A stretch of DNA of 64,000 nucleotides, taken from assembly GCA_029204225.1 (NCBI GenBank), contig CM055092.1, positions 59,768,077 to 59,832,076 on the forward strand. The letters run 5' to 3'. Made by a program: the position numbers and the translations under genes. Shown piece by piece: positions 56,257-64,000 of this stretch. Every line of letters begins with the position of its first letter. Position 1 is the stretch's first letter. The notes under the pieces were generated by a model. That model saw only the letters and a program-made list of their open reading frames with translations. It was not told where the DNA came from and searched no databases. This stretch comes from Diphasiastrum complanatum. Its lineage: Eukaryota; Streptophyta; Lycopodiopsida; Lycopodiales; Lycopodiaceae.

Positions 56257-56720
56257 TGCAACCTACTTGGTTTATGGAGTCATGTGGTGCTGGATTTGCA
56301 TCATTAATGTATTTACCTACTCATGGATTTCCAAGGTTTGATGGTTTCTTGTGGCAAGATGGAGATGGAGGCTCATTCATGGAGTTTTATGAAGAAAGGA
56401 CAAAGTTGGAGGAGACAAGCAAGCAAATGGTCATCACTCAATGTTTGGTTGCTGTAATTTTCCAGAGAGTTAAAATTTTGAAACATGGAGGAATCATTTC
56501 ATTCACATTCTATTTGGTTCTTCATGTTCTACTTATATCTTGATGTGTAAAATAGATGTAAGAAATAGTGAAGCATCCAATTTGGAAACTATTCTTTATA
56601 TCAGTAATGAAAGATACTTTAGAACCTTAGAAGGATATCTATACTTAGGATGGAGATCATTATAAATTTGGATTAAATTTCTATGGTCAAAACTATGCCA
56701 AAACTAGTTGAAGAGGGACT

Positions 56721-57372
56721 GTGAGAGATTTCAACTAGTTTAGTCTAGTTTAGCTATATTTGGGTAAATTGTCAATCAGAGGCCAAAACCCATTTTAGAC
56801 TTAGAGATAAAATTTTTGAGGTTATATTAGTTTAAAATACATTCAATAAACACTTTTTGAAAGTTTGGGAAAGTTGGTAGTCGAGTTTGAGAGAGATTCA
56901 AATTTGAACTTTGGGTACATTGAATCTAGACCCAAAAAAAGTAGGGTTTACATTTTTGGAGGGAAAGCCAAATGGCCAAATAGGGTTTGAACACTCTATA
57001 AAAGGATGTGACTCATGGAGAGACACATCTTCTCTCTTCTCTCTCATTTCATCATTATACATGGTTCTCTTTGGGTTCTACTACTCATTGGTGCACTATC
57101 TTGGTGTTATCTTGCAATCTTGTGTGTAGAATGCTCATATTTTGCTATTTTCGATTCCACATGTGTGAAATATAGTAGGGTACTATAATTTTACAAAAAA
57201 CAAACATATTTTATGTTTTGGTTCATGTTTGATCAGTATCTCTTAGAGTTTGCATCTCATTTTGTATGTAGATGCTGATTTTTCTACTTTGGCAGGATTG
57301 TTGGTTTGGTCCTTATTGTAACCAAAGATTTGGGACATGGATTGGATCTTGAATGATCTGAAGTCCTTCACA
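56721..57372 (+). mobile_element. 3' LTR of family D copy 2 (652 bp)
   Basis: It begins TGTGAGAG after the polypurine tract and ends CCTTCACA, an inverted terminus TGTGA/TCACA. It is closely matched by the inverted LTR at 58493-59146. Confidence 0.88.
56995..57007 (+). promoter_or_regulatory. TATA box of family D LTR
   Basis: CTCTATAAAAGGA lies 275 bases into the LTR, followed by a CT-rich initiator region. The equivalent in the inverted LTR is at 58859-58875. Confidence 0.7.
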
Positions 57373-58234
57373 AGAACTATATCAATTTGAATATCCTAAA
57401 TTTGAGATTGGTTGATCTTGATCACACAATGAACAATTTCAAATGATAAGAAATAAAATTATATGCCAGACATCAAATTCAAACTATCTCGAGTGATAGA
57501 CATAACTTGTCAAACATTGGCAAAATCTGTTCTCTAAGTTGTTTGTTTTTCATCAACAATATTCTATCGACGTATTGGACTATATCCTTGGATATGCTTC
57601 AAGTTTGAGTCACCTATACTTTCAAAACTAGGGATTCCTTAAATTTGATCTCAATGAGAGAATCCTCAATGGTACAATCTGAAATCAATCTGGAAGAGAT
57701 TGAATTTGAGGTGTTTGAAATGATAAGGGTCTAATCAATAAAAGAGAAATCAGACTATAGCAATTTGAATGTCAATTTTTTAAATATCTCTATATACCTC
57801 CCTTCATCTCTCTATTGTCTTGCATCTAATTAACTATCACTCACTCTAGGTGAGTTGGTGAGTCTATTGGATTCAAAGGGAATAGGTCAAGGGTTCAAGT
57901 TTACTCATTTGCATTCAGCCACTCAATTGGGAGCTTAAAAGTTTGGAGAGTAGATATGGGCCACTATTTTGGGATTGATCAAGTTTTATCACTCAATGCC
58001 TTATGTGGAGCCATAAAGACCAAAATTATGTATTGGGCCTCCAGTTTGACTTATTGAGCCATAATTACCAAGATCGCATCTTAGGCATCTAGTTTGAGTC
58101 ATTTTAAATAATAAGCTTGAACTTTTCGATAGCTAAATGCCTTTCAATGTTCAAAAATTTAGTATTTATCCAAAATTGAGCTATCTCAAGTGATAGACAT
58201 CAAAATAGAGCTATATCAAGTTATAGACATAAAT

Positions 58235-59146
58235 ATTTTCTTGTAGACTCCAATGAGACCTTCCTAATGCACCAAAAATCCTCTAATTCTAGTAAACCAA
58301 GTGTGAAATCGGAATTGATCAAGTATATAACCCTATATTGAGTTTTGACCTACAAAAGGTCTAATCTACATATGCAAAAATGCTGATTTTTGAGTAGAAA
58401 TCAATCTAGCATGCTCTAGCATTGGTAACTCCAAATCCTTGCTAAAGATGGTTGATCCTTTCATAACCTGAACCACAAGAACTTTGATACCATGTGAAGG
58501 ATTTCAGATCATTCAAGATCCAATCCATGTCCCAAATCTTTGGTTACAATAAGGAGCAAACCAACAATCCTGCCAATGTAGAAAAATCAGCATCTACACA
58601 CAAAATGAGATGCAAACTCGAAGAGATATTGATCAAACATGAACCAAAACAGAAAATATGTTTGCTATCGGTACAATTACAGTACCCTACTGTATTTCAC
58701 ACGTGTGAAACCAAAAATAGCAAAATATGAACATTCTACACACAAGATTGCAATATAACACCAAAATAGTGCACCAATGAGTAGTAGAACCCAAAGAGGA
58801 CCATGTATAATGATGAAATGAGAGAGATAAGAGAGAAGATGTGCCTCTCCATGAGTTACATCCTTTTATAGAGTGTCCAAACCCTATTTGGCCATTTGGC
58901 TTTCCCTCCAAAATGTAAACCCTACTATTTTTGAGTCTAGATTCAATGTACCCAAAGTTCAAATTTGAATCTCTATCAAACTCGACTACCAACTTTCCCC
59001 CACTTTCAAAAAGTGTTTATTGAATGTATTTAAAACTAATATGACTTCAAAAAGTTTATCTCTAAGTCTAAAATGGGTGTTGGTCTCTTATTGACAATTT
59101 ACCAAAATATGACTAAACTAGACTAAACTAGTTGAAATCTCTCATA
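58235..59146 (-). mobile_element. Family D copy 3: inverted 5' LTR, PBS and partial leader
   Basis: The LTR lies at 58493-59146 (654 bp; TATGAGAG...CCTTCACA on the minus strand) and the PBS TGGTATCAAAGTTC at 58492-58479. The leader matches 52576-52825 and stops at 58235. Gag and everything after it are absent. Upstream of the LTR (59147-59160) the minus strand reads aaagagagagaac, resembling the polypurine tract of copy 2. Confidence 0.85.
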
Positions 59147-60028
59147 GTTCTCTCTCTTTTGCTGAAATAGACCCCTACCACTTGAGGTACCTTAAACTTG
59201 ATCGCTTGCACTCGAGATAGCTTGTTTTTGGACCGTATCACTCAAAACTCTCTCTCATTGAGTGATCAAAATCAAGGAATTTGTAGTTTTGAAAATGTAA
59301 ATGACTCAAACATGAAGCATATAAATCAACATGGCTTAATTTTGGTTCAAAATATGCAATTTTTACCACCCAAAGTTGCTCAGATTTGATTCATATCACT
59401 CTTGATAGATCAATTTTGGTCCTCGTCTCTCAATGTGAAATTTCAAGTTTTGGATATTCAAATAGCTCAAATTTGATGCATAAAATGTATCTTTGGTCAT
59501 TGGTACAAGACAAAACTAATTTAGTCATTGAATTCGACAAATCTTGAGTGTGGGGGGACATTTGGATTGATCTAGTTCACTCCCTTATTGATAAAATTGA
59601 CCCTAACACGTGATGTAGCTCTAATTTCTTGTCTATCACTCGAGATAGATTAAGTTTGATGCCTTTGTTGTGATTTTGGTCCTTATCACTCAACATAGCT
59701 CATTGAGTGATGAAATTCAACTAGCAAAAAACATTGGTAGTTGAATTTTGGCCATTATCACTCAATGTTGTTGAATTTTGGCCTTTATCACTCGATAATG
59801 TTGTAAAGATAGTTGAATTTTTGGCCTTTATCACTCGAGATTATCCATTAAGTGATGTGATTAGCAAAACTTTGACTTTGAGATATTTACGTTGGCACCT
59901 ATCACTTGGAATAGCCCAAATTCGATGGCTTTTTCTTGACTTAGCTCATCGAGTGAGCAAAATCGACCAATATGCGGTTCAGTACATTCAAATCTATTAT
60001 TTTGTATCCCTTATCCATGGAATTGACT

Positions 60029-60142
60029 CGTGACACTTTGAGTATAATGCATATATATGAGAAAAGTCAATTCCAATCCATGTTGCTTTACACGGCTCAT
60101 TGACTTATCCTTATTGTCCAACATCAAGTTTAGTACATCAAC
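60029..60142 (+). repeat. Direct repeat A, copy 1
   Basis: It matches 60942-61051 (shared ctttacacggctcattg versus ctttacatggctcattg, ttatccttattgtc, and others). A second shared phrase (gaggtaatcatgcaaccgag at about 60209, gaggtagtcatgcatccgag at about 60656) shows that a larger unit was duplicated. Confidence 0.75.
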
Positions 60143-60210
60143 ACTGCTCAAGTTCCACCATTTATTGATGATATTTGATTCCTATCACATGACCTAGCTC
60201 AAATGTGAGG

Positions 60211-60941
60211 TAATCATGCAACCGAGATTGGGTAGAAGATGTGATTGGGGACAATTAGCAAGTGAGATGACAAAATTGTTGTGAATCCAAGCAAAAGTAG
60301 GTGCACTATCAATCCAGCCTGCACCCACAATGTTGAGAGGAAACACAAGATGCCACCTTATTAATCCGCCTATAACATTGATGCACCACGAACTGCTGGA
60401 TGTTGCAACAGAATTGTGGTTGTGCCTATTGACATAAGGATACAGTTTATGATGCAAATCTCATGATCATGAATAGATATCTAATGTGATTCTGCCCTTT
60501 TAATGACACTTTATGAGAAAGCCCTAGTAACATTGGACTTGATTATACACTTGTGGATTCCAAAGGCATCTTCTGACAAAACCTAAGTCACAATTAGAAA
60601 GAAACTCAATGAGAGTCAAGAATGATGTATGGGAGAAATCAATTGAATGAAAGTGAGGTAGTCATGCATCCGAGATCTAGATCAAATAGGTTCAAAAGTA
60701 GATTATGCAAATTCCAATTTTTCAAGTTTTTCGTAGCATTAGGATTTGTCAACTTCGACCCCTTACCAATGGAGTTGACCCCTATCATACGAGACGACTC
60801 AAATCTGATGTTCGGGTGATCAGAGTGATTGAACGACTGAACTTGATCAGTCTACCGTTTGGGACAATACGTGTTGACCCTTGGAGATGGAATTGTCTCC
60901 TACCTATCAAGGTGGCTTGAATTTGATGTCAACAACCTGTG
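60211..60941. other. Sequence between repeat A copies, no gene seen
   Basis: Contains the second shared phrase noted for repeat A and a few weak TATCATAC-type motifs. Short ORFs here show no motif. Confidence 0.5.
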
Positions 60942-61051
60942 GCAGTTTGAGTATGATGCATACATATCAGAAAAGTCAATTTTGTCCATGTTGCTTTACA
61001 TGGCTCATTGATTTATCCTTATTGTCTAGCACGAATTCTAGTACATCCAAA
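60942..61051 (+). repeat. Direct repeat A, copy 2
   Basis: Partner of 60029-60142, roughly 85-90 percent similar by eye. It is directly followed by the CG/GA microsatellite. Confidence 0.75.
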
Positions 61052-61078
61052 TTGATCGCATGCTGGACTAGGACCGCA

Positions 61079-61355
<277 letters not shown>

Positions 61356-61479
61356 TTTTGGGGCTTCTCCAATGTTTGGGGCCAGCCATGAACCCGGCCG
61401 TGAGCCTCGAGTTTGCCTCGAGGTCTTCATTCATTCTATTCTGTGCCTTCTGTAGGAGAGGAGCGAAGTTCTCTTTCCA

Positions 61480-61975
61480 AGATTTTTGTGCTTTAATGAT
61501 AGATTTTTCTTCTGGCAAAGAAGAGGATACATTTTATTGTAATGCAGATATTGTTGCTTGTCCAATTGGGAGGCCGTAAGATTGGCGCAGATATGAGTGC
61601 TTCCTTCAGCTTTTGGAAAGCTTGCAGGGCTTCCTCCATCCAATGTGGATCAATTGTCAGCTTGTAGATAAGACTTGCCAAATCCACAAAGAATAGAATT
61701 AAAATTTGGTAGTAATTGGCATGTCCCATGAACATATAAACTCCATGTATCGTTCCAGGGAGTGGAAGATCCATGATAATACATATCTTAGACTAATAAG
61801 TGGCGATCCTGTGTCTAGATACAATACGGCCTAAGATAAGACCATGAGTGATCCAAAATTAGCATTTCTCTGGGTTCAATGATATTTGAAATATGCGACA
61901 TTGTATAAGCACCTTCTCTAATTGAGATAAGTGCTCATCATTATATCTGTGCATGCAAAGATCATCTAGGAACTT
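61480..61975 (-). pseudogene. Gypsy RT C-terminal fragment
   Basis: On the minus strand: HLSQLEKVLIQCRIFQISLN, a stop, THGLILGRIVSRHRI, then LPGTIHGVYMFMGHANYYQI and EEALQAFQKLKEALISAPIL. This is RT thumb/connection and the start of RNase H, matching 24.46-24.85 kb in arrangement. Stops and slips present. Confidence 0.82.
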
Positions 61976-61984
61976 TCTAAGCAA

Positions 61985-62195
61985 TCTATCCCATACTATT
62001 GAGAAAATCCTTTGGCCACAAGTCTGGCCTTGTGTCTATCCACCGTTCCATTTGCATTTGTCTTCCTTTTGAAGACCCACTTGCAATCAACTGCTTTCCT
62101 ATTCTCTTGCAGAACACAAAGTTCCCAAACATTGTTCTTTTGCATTGATGACATTTCTTCCATCATTGCCTTTAGCCATATTTGCTAACCATACT
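61985..62195 (-). pseudogene. Copia RT N-terminal fragment
   Basis: The open minus frame encodes IWLKAMMEEMSSMQKNNVWE, CKWVFKRKTNANGTVDRHKA and RLVAKGFSQ, the start of copia RT, then a TAG. It is joined at about 61980 to the gypsy RT fragment. It is not the same copia family as at 40.8-41.9 kb. Confidence 0.85.
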
Positions 62196-62299
62196 AGTTA
62201 CAGTTATAGAAATAAAGTATGTACAGTTACTTAAAATATGGTATACAAAGTAACTGTGACTATGGTATTCACATTAGATTAAATGTGATACGAAAAATT

Positions 62300-62531
62300 G
62301 AAATTAAGTATCATATCAGAGAGATTTATGGCGCCCAAGCATTGAAAATAGCAATGGCAAGGAGATCCAGATCTACAATCGAGTCTGTGATTCTTTACAA
62401 TGAGAAAGATGAAGCTTATAACTGGAAGGCAACAAAATATACGAAGAATTCATGGGTATTGCTACAAGACTACCTTGAGAAGTCAATTGATATCAAAAGT
62501 TTTAGTAGTACATGTATCTATGCATTCAGAG
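62300..62531 (+). CDS. Unidentified plant gene, exon A
   Basis: The open frame includes MARRSRSTIESVILYNEKDE (Met at 62355), AYNWKATKYTKNSW and LQDYLEKSIDIKSF, ending at a possible donor GTACAT (62532). The frame is also open upstream of this Met to 62219, so the exon may be internal. Joining to exon B at 62681 keeps the frame. No domain recognised. Left border is approximate. Confidence 0.45.
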
Positions 62532-62680
62532 ATCAAAGTACATGATATCAATCCTCATGATCATCGAAAATGTAATTGTAAGTATATCAAAACATATGCA
62601 CTCTATAGCAATCATAGGTGATTTTCTTTATTGGAGCTCTTCAGATTATGATTTAAATGCTTCAACATTGTTTTTTTTTT

Positions 62681-63231
62681 CAGATTTATATCCATCATGC
62701 ATAAATGAATGGGAGCCAGCACAATCACTTGTAGGAATATTGGATGTGATTCACTCTAATGTTGGAAAGTTGCAATACAGAGGAAGAAGTCCAAAGGAAC
62801 TTGTAGATTGTGGACGGATGGAGGTTTTGGCAAGCTCGAAGCAATTCCATTGCCTAGTTTTCAGAGTGATGAGTGGCCTACTCTTGACAATATTGTTTCT
62901 GAATCCTTCAGATGCAAGCTACTCATTGACATAAGAAATGCTATGAAGATAAGCATAGGCTCAAAAATTGTTCACCTAAGTTGGTTTATCTCGTTACATA
63001 TATTTGTTGATTTTTTCTTGAGTGCTAGTGTTCGTAGGACACCAACTTTATTTGTTTGCGAGGAATTATCAGATGAGACTTTGTCAGATCTCATGGATCA
63101 AGGCTGGGATAGTAAAACAAATAATGACATAGATTGCACGATTAAAAAGTCTTCAATGATCTTTCGCTATCATATCGAAAAGCAAATGCTCAATCTCACA
63201 TTTAGCTATCAAAGATACAAGAAAATTGAAG
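62681..63231 (+). CDS. Unidentified plant gene, exon B (with one frame discontinuity)
   Basis: A polypyrimidine acceptor (ttttttttttcag) precedes a frame with LYPSCINEWEPAQSLVGILD and VIHSNVGKLQYRGRSPKELV. Near 62805 the coding frame must change to continue as TDGGFGKLEAIPLPSFQSDE, then FVCEELSDETLSDLMDQGWD and HIEKQMLNLTFSYQRYKKIE, to a donor at 63232. The discontinuity could be a tiny unrecognised intron, a sequence error or a pseudogenising indel. I do not recognise the protein. Confidence 0.5.
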
Positions 63232-63298
63232 GTACATGGCTACCACTACATCAAGACCTTGAACTAAATCACAATTTCTGAATTCTCTGACTTTGTAG

Positions 63299-63561
63299 AT
63301 TTTGAAACATATGACCTTGTTGCTGGAATTGATTATGATGATGAGGAGGGACGTATGACCGGTGAAGAGTACTTGACTAGGACTTTATCAAATATTGTTG
63401 AGCATAAACGAGACAGACCATCCGATGAAGAATTCACGACATTTCAATCCCAGATGGGCTTTCCTCATCCATCAGTAATGCATTTCACAAATGATTCTAC
63501 TTTAGTAGGTGGTCATAATATTGATCATCCTGATATGGTTGTTGATGATGATGAAGAATGT
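63299..63561 (+). CDS. Unidentified plant gene, exon C
   Basis: It follows a 67-bp intron (63232-63298, GT...AG, phase 1) and encodes FETYDLVAGIDYDDEEGRMT, GEEYLTRTLSNIVEHKRDRP, GFPHPSVMHFTNDS and an acidic end DMVVDDDEEC. A consensus donor GTAAGT follows. Both splice junctions keep the frame, which argues for a genuine gene. Confidence 0.65.
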
Positions 63562-63638
63562 GTAAGTGTTTAAACATCCTTGCATTAGAATGTTCTTAAC
63601 TATTGAATGTATTTTTTTTAACATATTTTTTATTGCAG

Positions 63639-64000
63639 GATGCTCTCATAATTGATGGCTTTGTTGCGAGACGAGGTGGTTATAGACAACATGCATATTC
63701 GTTCCATAGGAATAGTGGACTTGGCCACTATCTTAGGCATTTTCTAAAGAATGAGATCTGTATTGCTGATTTGAAGCTGAGCCTAGTTGGGGAGAGTCTG
63801 ATAATGGCAGTTAAAGCTTTATCATTTTATCTAGGAGGACATAAATTTGTTAAGACAAATAAGATCATTTTCGTCAAAAGATCTTATGTTTTGAACCTTC
63901 TAGGTTTTACTGATGGGAATGTTCCTTTAAGGAGCTCCCATTATTCATTGTACTCTACTTATATTGAACTTAGTGGAAATAAGGATAATGCACATCTATT
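63639..64000 (+). CDS. Unidentified plant gene, exon D (continues past the window)
   Basis: After a 77-bp AT-rich intron (63562-63638, acceptor attgcag) the frame is open for 120 codons to the window end: DALIIDGFVARRGGYRQHAY, SGLGHYLRHFLKNEICIADL, ESLIMAVKALSFYLGGHKFV. No stop or slip. Length, splice signals and amino-acid composition look like a host protein, possibly a nuclear or signalling factor, but I recognise no family. Confidence 0.65.

Larger units (their letters stand above)
52423..57372 (+). mobile_element. Integrase-less copia derivative, family D copy 2
   Basis: Nearly complete: truncated 5' LTR, PBS, leader (52576-53162), gag, zinc knuckle, protease, unknown coding stretch, RT vestige, hydrophobic ORF, a further 0.45-kb region, polypurine tract (gaagagggac, 56711-56720) and 3' LTR (56721-57372). 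The internal layout equals copy 1, so the rearranged form itself was copied. Proteins for movement were probably supplied in trans. Confidence 0.82.
57470..60210. repeat. Dispersed TATCACTC / GAGTGATA motif field
   Basis: Phrases such as tatcactcgagatag, tatcactcaatgt, gagtgatcaaaat and agtgatagacat recur at irregular spacing, with clear examples at about 57485, 58183, 59206, 59237, 59258, 59636, 59686, 59755, 59788, 59831 and 59945. The family D copy 3 LTR interrupts the field. No ORF is supported inside. It looks like a decayed repeat array with short units. Confidence 0.6.

Overview
This window reads as nuclear DNA of a land plant with a large, transposon-rich genome. The support is a plant-type enolase first exon, short GT-AG introns, LTR retrotransposons whose primer-binding sites match plant tRNA-iMet and tRNA-Asp, and BED-finger hAT DNA transposons. 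The sequence does not allow a species to be named. I see no bacterial, organellar, rRNA, tRNA or CRISPR features. Only two segments look like host genes: one enolase exon near 14.1 kb (minus strand), and an unidentified multi-exon gene entering at about 62.3 kb and leaving the right edge (plus strand).

Layout. 0-1.6 kb: 3' end of a Ty3/gypsy chromovirus (integrase plus chromodomain) and a probable LTR. 1.7-3.5 kb: decayed LINE ORF1 on the minus strand with two copies of a 3' tail. 3.6-12.2 kb: two adjacent GC-rich hAT elements; the right one keeps a transposase gene with an AT-hook extension and a convergent small basic ORF, and the left one is an internally deleted derivative. 12.2-13.9 kb: simple repeats, a hairpin and a 92/103-bp satellite. 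14.1 kb: enolase exon. 16.5-29.8 kb: a Ty1/copia element interrupted twice with clear target-site duplications, by a 1.66-kb solo LTR and by a 7.8-kb Ty3/gypsy element of Athila/Tat type on the opposite strand. Removing each insertion with one duplication copy restores the copia reading frame.

29.8-46 kb: overlapping fragments of several copia and gypsy elements, including a gypsy gag-protease piece split by another solo LTR (TSD GGTGC), and two same-family copia pieces meeting in opposite orientation at about 40.76 kb. 48.9-57.4 kb: two closely related copies of an unusual copia derivative. It keeps gag and protease, has lost integrase, has only a vestige of reverse transcriptase, and carries a downstream hydrophobic ORF seen in both copies. 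57.4-61.4 kb: an inverted LTR-leader fragment of the same family, a field of TATCACTC/GAGTGATA motifs, and a 250-bp GA tract. 61.5-62.2 kb: gypsy and copia RT fragments.

Nothing here forms an operon. The biology is layers of transposition, solo-LTR formation and decay around sparse host exons. The most unusual items are the hAT element with AT-hook and convergent ORF, the integrase-less copia family with an unexplained hydrophobic ORF, and the palindromic CACACGTGTG motif that recurs in several copia LTRs and leaders.
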